Source of the DNA: Anaeroplasma bactoclasticum
GTDB taxonomy: Bacteria > Bacillota_I > Bacilli_A > ML615J-28 > CAG-313
Direction: 5' to 3'
Assembly (NCBI GenBank): GCA_023667245.1
Contig: JAMPAL010000011.1
Span: 1-39,101 of the forward strand
DNA: 39,101 bases
Numbering within the stretch: the stretch's first letter is position 1; every line of letters starts with the position of its first letter. Position numbers and translations under genes: made by a program. Of the stretch, positions 17,453 through 26,489 are shown piece after piece. The notes under the pieces were generated by a model. The model made no database searches and was not told where the DNA came from. It was given only the letters and a program-made list of their open reading frames with translations.

Positions 17453-17489
17453 AAAAGACTCCTATTGATGTATTCAATAGGAGTCTTTT
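17453..17489. terminator. Bidirectional terminator between the SOD homologue and sufB
   Basis: AAAAGACTCCTATTGA pairs perfectly (16 bp) with TCAATAGGAGTCTTTT around a 5-base loop. T-runs follow on both strands. It ends both convergent units. Confidence 0.9.
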
Positions 17490-17507
17490 CAATTCCTCTT
17501 TTATTTT

Positions 17508-18917
17508 TTATCCAATTGAATTCTTCATTTCGAGTTTAATCAATTGATTAAGTTCTACTGCATATTCCATCGGAAGTTCTTTTGCAAATGGTTCAATAAA
17601 TCCCATTACAATCATTTCCGTTGCTTGTTCTTCCGTTAAGCCTCTACTCATAAGATAAAACAATTGTTCTTCGCTAACCTTTGAAACAGTGGCTTCATGC
17701 TCAATATACGATGTATCATTTTCTACGATATTCGTTGGAATAGTATCACTTGTTGAAATATCATCTAAAATAATCGTATCACATTCCACATGACTTTTCG
17801 CATTTGTCGCCTTTTTGGTATGTTTCACAAGTCCACGGTAGTTGACTTTTCCACCACCACGACAAATGGATTTAGAAATAATTTGACTGGTTGTATTGGG
17901 TGCTAGATGAATCATTTTCGCACCAGTATCTTGAATTTGACCTGGTCCTGCAAAAGCGATTGAAATCGTTGTTCCTTTTGCACCTTCTCCAGCAAGAATA
18001 CATGCGGGATACTTCATATTGATATTAGAACCAATGTTGCCATCAATCCATTCCATATGTCCACCTGCTTCTACATAAGTTCTTTTGGTTACCAAATTGA
18101 TAATGTTATTAGACCAATTTTGAACAGTAGAATATCTACAATATGCATTTTTACCAACATATATTTCAACCACTGCTGCATGTAAAGAATCTTTAGAATA
18201 TTGTGGGGCAGTACATCCTTCTACATAATGAACACTCGCCTCATCATCGACAATAATCAATGTGCGTTCAAACTGTCCCATTTGTTCCGTATTGATTCTA
18301 AAGTAAGACTGTAATGGTTTATCTAATTTGACACCCTTAGGCACATAAATAAATGATCCACCACTCCACACAGCTGTATTCAGTGAGGCAAACATATTAT
18401 CGGTAGTAGGTACTACTTTCGCAAAGTAAGCTTTGACCAATTCTGGATATTGTTTCACGGCTGTATCTGTATCACAAAAAATAACGCCTTTTTGTTCTAA
18501 TTCTTGAATGGTATTATGATAAACCACTTCTGATTCAAATTGAGTCGAAACACCTGCTAAATACTTTTGTTCAGCTTCTCGAATGCCTAATTTATCAAAA
18601 GTATCTTTGATGGCCTCAGGCACATCATCCCAGCTACTTTCCGTTTTTTGACTAGACTTAATATAGTATATATATTCATCAAAAGTAACACTAGATAAAT
18701 CAGGTCCAAAAGAAGGCCATTTCATTTTAGCAAATTCACGATAAGCCTTTACACGAATATCCAACATCCAGTCAGGTTCATTTTTCATTTTGGAAATCAA
18801 TCGTACTACATCTTCATTGATACCACGTCCTGTATCAAATACATTTTCTACATCCGTTTTAAAACCGTATTTATAATCCCCAACTATATTGTTGATATCT
18901 TGATTTTGATCACTCAT
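17508..18917 (-). CDS. sufB: Fe-S cluster assembly scaffold SufB
   Basis: The protein has 469 residues from ATG 18917 ([19 protein letters not shown]), preceded by AAGGAG at a good distance; the upstream ATG at 18935 would use no such site. It contains the SufBD beta-helix core ([39 protein letters not shown]) and a cysteine in [12 protein letters not shown] where E. coli SufB has its essential Cys405. The C-terminal block is [20 protein letters not shown]. SufB forms the SufBC2D scaffold where new clusters are built. The start overlaps the sufU stop by 8 bases, and the gene ends the operon. Confidence 0.95.
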   Translation of the reverse strand: MSDQNQDINNIVGDYKYGFKTDVENVFDTGRGINEDVVRLISKMKNEPDWMLDIRVKAYREFAKMKWPSFGPDLSSVTFDEYIYYIKSSQKTESSWDDVPEAIKDTFDKLGIREAEQKYLAGVSTQFESEVVYHNTIQELEQKGVIFCDTDTAVKQYPELVKAYFAKVVPTTDNMFASLNTAVWSGGSFIYVPKGVKLDKPLQSYFRINTEQMGQFERTLIIVDDEASVHYVEGCTAPQYSKDSLHAAVVEIYVGKNAYCRYSTVQNWSNNIINLVTKRTYVEAGGHMEWIDGNIGSNINMKYPACILAGEGAKGTTISIAFAGPGQIQDTGAKMIHLAPNTTSQIISKSICRGGGKVNYRGLVKHTKKATNAKSHVECDTIILDDISTSDTIPTNIVENDTSYIEHEATVSKVSEEQLFYLMSRGLTEEQATEMIVMGFIEPFAKELPMEYAVELNQLIKLEMKNSIG

Positions 18918-19356
18918 CTTCTTGTTCTCCTTCATCTCCTAGAAGTAATGCCCCCGCAGCACGCCAGGCAAGTGTAGCACATTTTGCTCTTGGAGGAAAA
19001 TTATGAATATTGACATATACAATTGCATCTTCCAAACGATCTTCGTTCTCTGGCATATTTCCTTTGATGAGTTCATAAAAGTCATCTATAATTTCATTGG
19101 CCTCTTCTATTGTTTTTCCAATCAATACTTCACTCATCACAGAAGCGGATGAACAGCAAATGACACATCCTGTTCCATCATGTCTTACATCCACAATGAC
19201 ATTATCTTTTACATTCACTTGAATAGTCACATCATCACCACAGGATGGATTTTTCAAATGTAAAGTTTTATATCCTTCAATGAGTCCTTTATTTCTTGGA
19301 TATTTTCTATGCTCATTGATAACTTGATTATATAAATCTGAAATATGATTTTGCAT
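18910..19356 (-). CDS. sufU: Sulfur acceptor / zinc protein SufU
   Basis: The protein has 148 residues from ATG 19356 ([16 protein letters not shown]), one base after the sufS TAA, with GAGGAGTGG overlapping the end of sufS. The zinc ligands are visible: Cys in NPSCGDD with its Asp, Cys in [16 protein letters not shown], and Cys in [11 protein letters not shown]. The stretch between the second and third is long, as in SufU rather than IscU. It accepts persulfide from SufS and passes it to the SufBCD scaffold. The C-terminus is acidic (GDEGEQEDE). Confidence 0.94.
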   Translation of the reverse strand: MQNHISDLYNQVINEHRKYPRNKGLIEGYKTLHLKNPSCGDDVTIQVNVKDNVIVDVRHDGTGCVICCSSASVMSEVLIGKTIEEANEIIDDFYELIKGNMPENEDRLEDAIVYVNIHNFPPRAKCATLAWRAAGALLLGDEGEQEDE

Positions 19357-19357
19357 A

Positions 19358-20566
19358 TTACCACTCCTCAAAATAAGCTGCTGCTGCTTTTACAGCTTCT
19401 ACAAATTGATCAACATCTTGATAATCATTATATATATATATACAAGCACGAAGTGTAGCCACACATTCAAGCCATTTGGTAATCAGTTGTGCACAATGAT
19501 GCCCCGCTCTAAGTGCCACATGATGTTCGTCAAAAATGGTGGCAGCATCATGTGGGTGAGCTTTATTGATATTAAATGTAATGATAGCCGTTTCCGCAGT
19601 AGGGTTATATATGGTAATACCCGGGATATCTTTTAATTTTTCTCTTGCATATGCTAATAGCGCTTGTTCATGAATATGAATGTTTTCATACCCAATCGAT
19701 TCAATATACTCAATAGCCGATTTAAAAGCAATGGCCTCCGCAACAGGTGGTGTACCTGTTTCAAATTTAAATGGTGGATCTTTAGGTATCGCATTAAACT
19801 TTTCTACAATATCAATCATATCCCCACCAAATTCAATCGGATGCATTTGTTTTAAATACTTATATTTGCCATATAGGATTCCAAAACCAGTTGGTCCCAT
19901 CATCTTATGGGCAGAAAAAGCGAGAAAATCACACTCTAATTCCTTCACATCAATTTTCATATGTGGTACAGCCTGAGCTGCATCTACCACCACAATAGCA
20001 CCGACTTCATGAGCAAGAGCTATGATTTCTTTGATGGGTGTAACATAACCCATTACATTAGAAACATAAGTCAAAGCTACAACTTTTGTTTTGGGCGAAA
20101 GCACCTTTTTAAATGCGTCTACAGTTATTCTTCCAGTTGAATCTAACTCTATATATTTGAGTATACATTTCTTTTCTTTGGCAATCTCCATCCAAGGTAG
20201 CACATTACTATGATGTTCTAATTCAGAAGTAATAATCTCATCTCCTTCTTGAAGAAGGTATCTACCATATCCTAATGCCACCATATTGAGTCCATTGCTT
20301 GCACCCTTCGTAAAAACAATTTCTTTTTCTTTGGCATTTAAGAATTTTGCCGTTAATGTCCTTGTTTCTTCATATTCTAACGTAGCTTGATAACTCAGTT
20401 GGTATACTCCGCGATTGACATTTACTCCATAATTGTTGTAATACTCATTCATTTTATCTATGACACAATTCGGTTTTAAAGCAGTTGCACCAGTATCAAG
20501 ATATGCAAGCTCTGGGTGATACTTTAAAACGGGAAAATCTTTTTTTACATCAAGCAATTTGTCCAT
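19358..20566 (-). CDS. sufS: Cysteine desulfurase SufS
   Basis: The protein has 402 residues of the group II NifS/SufS type. The PLP lysine is in SAHKMMGPTGFGILYGK (near residue 225) and the persulfide cysteine in RAGHHCAQLI (near 360). Other family blocks include ELEHHSNVLPW and VVVDAAQAVPH. It removes sulfur from cysteine to give alanine and an enzyme-bound persulfide for SufU. It begins 21 bases after sufD with an AAAGGAGTTAAAG site. Confidence 0.95.
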   Translation of the reverse strand: MDKLLDVKKDFPVLKYHPELAYLDTGATALKPNCVIDKMNEYYNNYGVNVNRGVYQLSYQATLEYEETRTLTAKFLNAKEKEIVFTKGASNGLNMVALGYGRYLLQEGDEIITSELEHHSNVLPWMEIAKEKKCILKYIELDSTGRITVDAFKKVLSPKTKVVALTYVSNVMGYVTPIKEIIALAHEVGAIVVVDAAQAVPHMKIDVKELECDFLAFSAHKMMGPTGFGILYGKYKYLKQMHPIEFGGDMIDIVEKFNAIPKDPPFKFETGTPPVAEAIAFKSAIEYIESIGYENIHIHEQALLAYAREKLKDIPGITIYNPTAETAIITFNINKAHPHDAATIFDEHHVALRAGHHCAQLITKWLECVATLRACIYIYNDYQDVDQFVEAVKAAAAYFEEW

Positions 20567-20587
20567 CTGCTTTAACTCCTTTCTTTT

Positions 20588-21340
20588 TTACTTTTCACCA
20601 AGTAAGTATAGTGAAAATTCTTTTTCAATTCTATGTTTTAAATCCTGATTATGAATATGGTCTAAAATGGGTTGAACATATCCCATAACGATAATTTTAG
20701 ATGCTTCTTCCTGGGTCATTCCCCTACTCATTAAATAGAATAAATCTTCTTTATTAATTGAACCAATTGAACATGCATGGTTAGCTATTACATCATATTC
20801 ATCTATATATAAATTGGGTAGGGCTTTAATCTTTGCCAATTTGGATAAGGTTAATCCTTTCGTAGATTGATGGGCGATAGATTTGGAACAAGCTGTTTTA
20901 ATGGTTGCGTTATTATTCAGTGTAATACTCGCTTGATCTTTAGCAATAGCATAATTGGATAGACTACTTGAAGTATTTTGGCTTGAATGAAATATTTCTA
21001 TCTTACTATCTAAGACTGCATCTTGTGTCGAAAGTAATAAATTCATTACCTCAACCTCGGCGCCTTCTTCATCTAGATAAATATTTTGTGTTATCGTTGA
21101 AGATGCTTTTGATGTGACAATATTATAAATTTCAAGTTTCGCATTTTGTTGTAAATGTGCTTGTATACTATTTTGTGTAACACTATCCATCGTACAATCG
21201 AATGTGATGCAAGTTAAATGTGCACCTGGTTCTAAACTCACTTCCCCTTGATATACATCTGTTACTTCAATAAATAATATTTCTTGTTTTCCTTTTTCAA
21301 TATGGATTTTTGTTTTATCTTGTACCTTTGTTTTAGTCAT
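20588..21340 (-). CDS. sufD: SufD-like scaffold subunit (short form)
   Basis: About 250 residues from ATG 21340 (a GTG at 21349 is also possible). The start lies inside the last codons of sufC. The C-terminal half carries the SufBD signature: YDVIANHACSIGSINKEDL, with the His matching the key SufD histidine, then FYLMSRGMTQEEASKIIVMG. Typical SufD is over 400 residues, so the N-terminal region is much reduced. I see no frameshift, so this appears to be a natural short form. It should pair with SufB and two SufC. Confidence 0.88.
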   Translation of the reverse strand: MTKTKVQDKTKIHIEKGKQEILFIEVTDVYQGEVSLEPGAHLTCITFDCTMDSVTQNSIQAHLQQNAKLEIYNIVTSKASSTITQNIYLDEEGAEVEVMNLLLSTQDAVLDSKIEIFHSSQNTSSSLSNYAIAKDQASITLNNNATIKTACSKSIAHQSTKGLTLSKLAKIKALPNLYIDEYDVIANHACSIGSINKEDLFYLMSRGMTQEEASKIIVMGYVQPILDHIHNQDLKHRIEKEFSLYLLGEK

Positions 21341-22166
21341 TTTTTTCACCTAAAGCATTCTTGACTGCACATGTACCAATAATACCACCTGTTCTAGTTT
21401 CAATTGGTTCATCTTCTAAACCAAACTCATCTTTGACCCAGTCATATCCTTCTGTATCTATTTTACCAATGAGTTCTAACCCACCTGTAGTAACGATTTT
21501 ACCTTGCATCAAGATATGTACTTTATCAATCGTAAGATAATCTAACAACCTTTCGTAGTGAGTAATTACAAGGGCACCAAAGTTTTCTGATTTCATAGCA
21601 TTGACATTTTCACCAACAATACGAAGTGCATCTACATCAAGTCCTGAATCAATCTCATCTAATAGTGCAAATTTAGGCTGTAACATTTTCATTTGGAGGA
21701 TTTCATTTCGCTTCTTTTCTCCTCCAGAAAATCCAACATTAACATATCGATGTGGCAGATCCTCTCTCATTTTAAGTTCTTTTGTTGCACGCTCAAAATT
21801 CTTAATGTATTTCATTAAGGAAAATTTTTGTCCCTTCTCACTTCTAGCATGAAGCGCTGCTTTGATAAAGTCAGAATTGGTTACACCTTCAATTTCACTT
21901 GGATATTGCATGGCCAAAAAAAGTCCCTTTCTACTTCTTTCATCTACACTCATTTGAAGAACATCTTCTCCATCTAATAAAATTTGTCCTTGTGTAACTT
22001 CATATTTATAATGTCCCATTAAAGTAGAAACCAGAGTAGATTTCCCTGTACCATTAGGTCCCATGATGACATGAAACTCACCTGTGTTCATTTCAAGGTT
22101 AACTCCTTTTAAAATTTCTTTTCCTTCTACACTGACATGTAAATCAATAATTTGTAATTTTGACAT
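21333..22166 (-). CDS. sufC: Fe-S assembly ATPase SufC
   Basis: The protein has 277 residues from ATG 22166 (MSKLQIIDLHVSVEGKEIL), with GAGGTG 6 bases upstream. ABC ATPase motifs: Walker A GPNGTGKST, Q-loop AMQYPSEIEGVTNSDF (SufC-specific), signature GFSGGEKKR, Walker B ALLDEIDSGLD, H-loop THYERLL. After the usual end the protein carries about 30 extra residues (GLEDEPIETRTGGIIGTCAV). ATP-driven dimerisation reshapes the SufB-SufD pair. First gene of the operon. Confidence 0.95.
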   Translation of the reverse strand: MSKLQIIDLHVSVEGKEILKGVNLEMNTGEFHVIMGPNGTGKSTLVSTLMGHYKYEVTQGQILLDGEDVLQMSVDERSRKGLFLAMQYPSEIEGVTNSDFIKAALHARSEKGQKFSLMKYIKNFERATKELKMREDLPHRYVNVGFSGGEKKRNEILQMKMLQPKFALLDEIDSGLDVDALRIVGENVNAMKSENFGALVITHYERLLDYLTIDKVHILMQGKIVTTGGLELIGKIDTEGYDWVKDEFGLEDEPIETRTGGIIGTCAVKNALGEKND

Positions 22167-22235
22167 ATATAACACCTCATTTTAACATCTTTTTGCTAAA
22201 TAAATAAATTTAAGTTATGTTCCCTCTAATATATT

Positions 22236-22241
22236 ATTATA
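22236..22241 (-). promoter_or_regulatory. Probable -10 of the suf operon
   Basis: TATAAT with a T five bases upstream in an AT-rich region, about 70 bases before the sufC start. No good -35 is seen at 16-18 bases, which may mean an activator is used. No clear operator repeat is visible in the 5' leader. Confidence 0.4.
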
Positions 22242-22304
22242 CCATTATTTGAAAATTTACACTAGTAAAATGAAAAAAAAGTATTGAGAGTATGGAAATA
22301 GCAA

Positions 22305-22329
22305 AAAGGTGTGGAAACCCACACCCTTT
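22305..22329 (-). terminator. Terminator of the lipoprotein gene
   Basis: GGTGTGG (on either strand) pairs with CCACACC around a 4-base loop. On the minus strand CCTTTTTGC follows. It lies 15 bases past the lipoprotein stop and upstream of the suf promoter. Confidence 0.8.
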
Positions 22330-22343
22330 CTTACTTTGGTTAA

Positions 22344-22733
22344 TTAAGCAAAATCTTTCATTCCTTGTTCTGTTCCATAGTAAAGCCATTTACCAGATTG
22401 CTTTACACTAGGTTTTTCAGCTTGCTTCTCAGCGTATTCTTTTACTGCTTCAAATGAGTCTTTTGCTTGTGCTTTTTCTTTGAATAAAATTACTGTTACA
22501 GATTCAACTTTATCATTTTCTGCTTTCTTAGTAGCAACTAAAACAGTTTCAACACCTTCAACCTTTAAAAGTCTTAATGCTGCAGGGATAATGGTACCAT
22601 CAGCAACAACAGTGTAACCTTTATCTTCTAATTTTTGTTTTGCAGCAGGTGCATCTTTAGGCGCACATGCAGTTAAAGTAAGTAGAGCCATTAAAACGAT
22701 AGCTAAACTAGATAATCTTAAAGCTTTCTTCAT
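22344..22733 (-). CDS. Small lipoprotein
   Basis: The protein has 129 residues from ATG 22733, with GGAGGAAATAGAA upstream. The signal peptide is MKKALRLSSLAIVLMALLTL with lipobox LTAC, so the mature protein is lipid-anchored at Cys23. The mature part is a compact alpha/beta domain of about 105 residues (KQKLEDKGYTVV; VESVTVILFKEKAQAKDSFE), ending GKWLYYGTEQGMKDF. I do not recognise a named family. It is monocistronic, with its own consensus promoter and a terminator. Confidence 0.8.
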   Translation of the reverse strand: MKKALRLSSLAIVLMALLTLTACAPKDAPAAKQKLEDKGYTVVADGTIIPAALRLLKVEGVETVLVATKKAENDKVESVTVILFKEKAQAKDSFEAVKEYAEKQAEKPSVKQSGKWLYYGTEQGMKDFA

Positions 22734-22769
22734 TTCTATTTCCTCCATATTTAAAAACTTTACAAAAAC

Positions 22770-22798
22770 ATTATATCACGTTTTTTATATTTTATCAA
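22770..22798 (-). promoter_or_regulatory. Promoter of the lipoprotein gene
   Basis: TTGATA (22793-22798) and TATAAT (22770-22775) are separated by 17 bases, a near-consensus sigma-A promoter about 37 bases before the start codon. Confidence 0.75.
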
Positions 22799-22830
22799 TA
22801 AAAGTTAAAATAGAATGCATTTTTTTATGT

Positions 22831-23625
22831 CTAGATAGCAAGTTCTGGCTTTATTTTTATCCATAAAGCCACAAGTTCATTGTTTCGTATCACTACAATC
22901 ACATCAGTCATCACTTCAATTGCCTCATCTAGAACTGTTGATTTTCTTTCCCCTGCAACAAGCCATCCAGAGCGATTATCATAATAAATATCTTGATTCT
23001 TCAAAGCCTGAATAACTGTCTTTTGAGTAAGTTCAAACCCAACTGCTTGAATTTTAATTTTCCCTTTTTTTGCCATAGGAGCCTTCAAGTGTTTTTTATA
23101 CCAAATGGATTTAGGCATTACACCGCAAATTCCTACTAATTCTTGGTTATACCCTTTGAATTCTAATCCTGCAAAACTGACCCCTACAGTCAAAATGATG
23201 GCATTTTCATTAGCAAGACCAAATGAAAAATGTTCTTCATTATAATTGGGCACTTTATCAATAATTTGATCAGTTAATTCATAACTCCACTCTAATTGAA
23301 CTGTACGATTTAATTCTATTCCTTGATAGGATTGTAATCTTTTGATATAAGCAACGATTTCTTTGGTTTCTTTATCATAATTATAGATGCGCTTCGTATT
23401 TTGGATTTTGGAAAAATAACTATTATACCAACTTCCAATAGGAAATAATACAATTAGGACTAACATTAAAATAAAGTAAACTATATGAAATTCATTTCCC
23501 CATCTGATTTTAAGATAGATTGTACCTACTAATAATATACAAGCAAATATAGTATTGATAATAGGAATGATTTTGTTCGGTTTATTTTTTCTTAAATTTT
23601 CTTCTTTCACTTTTGGATTGTTCAT
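22831..23625 (-). CDS. Membrane protein of unknown function, linked to apbE
   Basis: The protein has 264 residues from ATG 23625 with AAGGAGGCAAAT upstream; the longer frame to 23688 lies inside apbE. A lysine-rich N-terminus is followed by two helices (IIPIINTIFACILLVGTIYL; IVYFILMLVLIVLFPIGSW), then a soluble domain of about 190 residues ending in beta-strand-like sequence (VIVVIRNNELVALWIKI). I do not recognise the domain. It starts 10 bases after the apbE stop, so it is co-transcribed with the flavin transferase. This suggests, without proof, a role near the membrane electron-transfer complex. Confidence 0.75.
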   Translation of the reverse strand: MNNPKVKEENLRKNKPNKIIPIINTIFACILLVGTIYLKIRWGNEFHIVYFILMLVLIVLFPIGSWYNSYFSKIQNTKRIYNYDKETKEIVAYIKRLQSYQGIELNRTVQLEWSYELTDQIIDKVPNYNEEHFSFGLANENAIILTVGVSFAGLEFKGYNQELVGICGVMPKSIWYKKHLKAPMAKKGKIKIQAVGFELTQKTVIQALKNQDIYYDNRSGWLVAGERKSTVLDEAIEVMTDVIVVIRNNELVALWIKIKPELAI

Positions 23626-23635
23626 ATTTGCCTCC

Positions 23636-24691
23636 TTAGCATTGATAATCTTGAAAATGGGTTGAATAATGAATTTGATAATTTGCATCTATCCACATCG
23701 CCTCGGTTTGCTCCAATTCCGCAATCAGTGCCATTCCTTCTTCTAAACTTAGATTAAACAAAGCAGTTGAAAGGGCATCAGCCATACCAGAATGAGCGGT
23801 TAGCACAGTTACAGATACAAACGTATCATTTGGCATTAAAGTAATCGGTGATATGATATGGTGATATTGTTTTCCATTCACTGTGAAATACCTTTGGTAA
23901 GAGCCACTTGTGACTACTGCGAGATTTCGGACAGATACTATTTCTATTTGTGATTGGCTACTTGATGAATCAGGATTTTGAATTCCTACATTCCACTGAC
24001 TGCCATCAGGTTTTAACCCAAGCACTCTAATATTTCCTCCTGCGTTGATGACATAAGGAATTTCACCATCTTTAGTCAAATATGTTGCAATTTGTTCAGT
24101 CGCAAAACCTTTAGCAATCGCACCCACATCTATAGACATCCCCTCTTCTTTTAAAAATATGGTTTGATTGGCTTCATCTATAATAATATTATCTATATTA
24201 GTATGAAGGTTTGCTTGTTCTAAAGTTTGCATAGACGGAATGTTTGCAAGTTCTGGATAATCCATTGCAAAACTTCTTGCCTCATGCCAAAGAGATAAAA
24301 CAGGCCCCATTGCAATATTCATCATTTGATGACTTTTCTGATACATATCTTTTGCATAAACAATTAAATCAATAATTTTTTGATCTACTTGTACTGGTTG
24401 TTTACCCGCTTGTTGATTCACAGTATACAAATTATTCACACCTTGATATGCATAATAAATATCATACAGTTGATTGTATTCTTGAAGTAGTTTTTCTATT
24501 TGTTTGTTTTTTTCCATAAAAGTAGATTCTTGTTTTTCATATCCTATAATGGTAATGATGGTATCAAAATATTCGAAATACGTTTTACTGTATTGTTTAT
24601 CTTTTGAAAAAACACATTGACAACTTGTACATACAAAAATGCTCAAAAATCCAACCCATAAACAGGCTATTTTGTTTATTTTTAAGCGCAT
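23636..24691 (-). CDS. apbE: FAD:protein FMN transferase ApbE
   Basis: The protein has 351 residues. The N-terminal hydrophobic segment ends VCTSC; Cys24 may be lipidated, though the lipobox is imperfect. ApbE blocks: MNIAMGPVLSLWHEARSF, MSIDVGAIAKGFATEQIA near residue 185, VINAGGNIRVLG, HHIISPITLMP and GMADALSTALF. It uses FAD and Mg to attach FMN to threonine in outward-facing domains. Its likely targets here are RnfG (SGATKTS) and RnfD (SSATPLA). The start has AAAGGAGTC upstream. It has its own promoter just after the Rnf operon. Confidence 0.93.
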   Translation of the reverse strand: MRLKINKIACLWVGFLSIFVCTSCQCVFSKDKQYSKTYFEYFDTIITIIGYEKQESTFMEKNKQIEKLLQEYNQLYDIYYAYQGVNNLYTVNQQAGKQPVQVDQKIIDLIVYAKDMYQKSHQMMNIAMGPVLSLWHEARSFAMDYPELANIPSMQTLEQANLHTNIDNIIIDEANQTIFLKEEGMSIDVGAIAKGFATEQIATYLTKDGEIPYVINAGGNIRVLGLKPDGSQWNVGIQNPDSSSSQSQIEIVSVRNLAVVTSGSYQRYFTVNGKQYHHIISPITLMPNDTFVSVTVLTAHSGMADALSTALFNLSLEEGMALIAELEQTEAMWIDANYQIHYSTHFQDYQC

Positions 24692-24713
24692 TGTTAGACT
24701 CCTTTAATATAAA

Positions 24714-24737
24714 AATAAGAGGATTACTCCTCTTATT
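24714..24737 (-). terminator. Terminator between the rnf operon and apbE
   Basis: AATAAGAGGA and TCCTCTTATT pair perfectly (10 bp) around a 4-base loop; on the minus strand TTTTTATATT follows. It lies 22 bases before the apbE start and 48 bases after the Gx transporter stop. Confidence 0.8.
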
Positions 24738-24766
24738 ATTGTAACGAATTTAGATATAATTGTCAA
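24738..24766 (-). promoter_or_regulatory. Promoter of apbE, placed at the edge of the terminator
   Basis: TTGACA (24761-24766) and TACAAT (24738-24743) are 17 bases apart, a near-perfect sigma-A promoter. The expected start near 24731 falls within the first arm of the terminator hairpin. Transcripts from it would lack the full stem and escape termination, while read-through from rnf would be stopped. Confidence 0.75.
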
Positions 24767-24785
24767 ATGCTTGGCAATATGTACC

Positions 24786-25289
24786 TCATTCATGAAAAAT
24801 GTTTTGAGTATATTTCAATACAAGAATAGCCAAAAGACCAACACCTATACCAGAAATGACTCCAGTAATCACAAGAATAGGTAAATAATAGATTATTTCT
24901 TTGGTACTCATAATCAAAATAGCTACACCAATTTGTCCTATATTGTGCATTACTGCACCTGTAATGCTGATGGTAATAGCATGAAATGAACCCATATGTT
25001 TTAATACAATCATTGTCAATAAACTAAGCGTTGCCCCAACAAGACTATAGGATAGCGTTACAACCGTTCCAAATAACAAAGCTGAAAGAAATACCCTTAA
25101 AATAGATACTATAATAGCTTCTTTTATACCTAATCGATATAATACATAAATGGTGGCAATATTGGCTAGTCCTAGTTTAATACCTGGAATAGTAACCACA
25201 ATAGGAATCAATGAATCTACATAGGATAGGACTAATGAAAGACCAATCATAATGGATAAAATAGCAAATCTTTTGGTTTCTTTTTTCAT
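24786..25289 (-). CDS. Gx transporter family membrane protein
   Basis: The protein has 167 residues, almost all hydrophobic, with five or six helices. The conserved IPGIKLGLANIATIYVLY segment near residue 35 and GAVMHNIGQIGVAIL near 112 identify the family (Pfam Hpre_diP_synt_I, once labelled heptaprenyl diphosphate synthase component I, but ECF-S-like in topology). Substrate unproven; its usual neighbours are the NusG-II protein, ApbE and Rnf, as here, which would fit a flavin or quinone-related ligand. ATGA overlap with the upstream gene. Confidence 0.85.
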   Translation of the reverse strand: MKKETKRFAILSIMIGLSLVLSYVDSLIPIVVTIPGIKLGLANIATIYVLYRLGIKEAIIVSILRVFLSALLFGTVVTLSYSLVGATLSLLTMIVLKHMGSFHAITISITGAVMHNIGQIGVAILIMSTKEIIYYLPILVITGVISGIGVGLLAILVLKYTQNIFHE

Positions 25290-25666
25290 GATTTACCACT
25301 CACTACATCTACATTAGGTGGTTCATCTCCAATGATTTTGACAACCATTTTATTGGGAAGACAAACTAGTGTCTCATTGACCTTTGAAATACTTCTTTGT
25401 TTAACACATAATTGATCAGGACAAGTCGCAGTAGATATATATGCTTTTTGATCTTGTATAACTAAAATATTATATTTTCCTTCTTGATAAGGTATTGATA
25501 TTTGCCTATCTTCATTTAATGCATATTTAGCAATTTCTTTTCCATTTTGGGTAATAACTACATATTTTCCTGGTTTTTTCGTCCATTGAAATAACGCAAA
25601 TAGCAATAGTGCCACCCCTAATATAGCAACAATCAATATAATATCTTTCTTATATTTTTGAATCAT
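25286..25666 (-). CDS. NusG domain II-containing membrane-anchored protein
   Basis: The protein has 126 residues. One N-terminal helix (DIILIVAILGVALLLFALF) anchors an extracytoplasmic NusG-II-like beta domain with STATCPDQLCVKQ, a CX4C pair, and LVCLPNKMVVKI. The family regularly sits in Rnf/ApbE/Gx clusters of Firmicutes; its function is unknown. It overlaps the rnfB end by 17 bases and the Gx start by 4, so it belongs to the rnf operon. Confidence 0.85.
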   Translation of the reverse strand: MIQKYKKDIILIVAILGVALLLFALFQWTKKPGKYVVITQNGKEIAKYALNEDRQISIPYQEGKYNILVIQDQKAYISTATCPDQLCVKQRSISKVNETLVCLPNKMVVKIIGDEPPNVDVVSGKS

Positions 25667-26480
25667 TTGCTGCTCTATGACTTCCTGAGAAATTGGCTTC
25701 TGTAATACAACCTACTGGACATACTTCTGCACATTTTCCACAATGAATACATAAATCATAATCAATTTCAGCCAAATTATTTTTCACTTTTATCGCATTT
25801 GTAGGACAATTGTTTTCGCATTTTTTACATTTGATACATGCATTTGTACATTGTTTACGGGCAATGGCCCCCTTTTCTCGATTACTACATGTAACAGCCA
25901 TATTTTCTACATCTGCAAATAATGTGATCAAATGATTTGGACATACTTTTTCACAAAGTCCGCAGCCTATACACTTTCTTTGATTGACATGAGCGATTCC
26001 ATTTTCTATACAAATAGCATCTACTGGACATACCTTTACACAATCTCCATACCCTAAACAACCATAAGAACAACTTGACTCACCACTATAAAGCATATTT
26101 GCAGCGGCACAACTTTCTAATCCTTCATAAATATGCTTATCAGAACATCTGTTGCAATCACCTAAACAATGAATAAACGCTACTTGTTCAACTACATCTT
26201 CAGGTTCTACACCCAAAACGTCAGCTACGTCTTTTGCTACTTTATCTGCACCTGGTACACAAAGATTTGTTTTAATTCCTTTTTGAGTGGCAAGTGCTTT
26301 AGCATAACTATCGCAACCTGTATACCCACATGCGCCACAATTTACACCTGGCAAGCATTCTCTAATTTTCTTTTCGGTTTCATCAACTGGTACACGCATA
26401 AAATGAGACGCTAATACTAACATACCACTACACAATAAACCAATTGCAGTAATTAATATAATTGATATTAAAATTGTCAT
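25650..26480 (-). CDS. rnfB: Rnf complex subunit RnfB
   Basis: The protein has 276 residues. The N-terminal helix (MTILISIILITAIGLLCSGM) is followed by the 4Fe-4S domain CLPGVNCGACGYTGC. Then come several ferredoxin-type motifs: CLGYGDCVKVCP, CIGCGLCEKVCP, CIKCKKCENNCP and CIHCGKCAEVCP. It is the probable entry point for electrons from reduced ferredoxin. The length suits the longer clostridial type. It is the sixth rnf gene, 9 bases after rnfA, with an AAGAGG site. Confidence 0.95.
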   Translation of the reverse strand: MTILISIILITAIGLLCSGMLVLASHFMRVPVDETEKKIRECLPGVNCGACGYTGCDSYAKALATQKGIKTNLCVPGADKVAKDVADVLGVEPEDVVEQVAFIHCLGDCNRCSDKHIYEGLESCAAANMLYSGESSCSYGCLGYGDCVKVCPVDAICIENGIAHVNQRKCIGCGLCEKVCPNHLITLFADVENMAVTCSNREKGAIARKQCTNACIKCKKCENNCPTNAIKVKNNLAEIDYDLCIHCGKCAEVCPVGCITEANFSGSHRAANDSKI

Positions 26481-26489
26481 AATTACCTC

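Noticed and set aside
20588..21340. sufD as a truncated pseudogene
   Set aside because: The frame is intact, overlaps sufC, keeps the key histidine and C-terminal signature, and sits mid-operon; a natural short form is more likely.
22305..22329. Suf operon leader riboswitch
   Set aside because: The hairpin lies upstream of the suf -10 box and just after the lipoprotein stop, so it is that gene's terminator.
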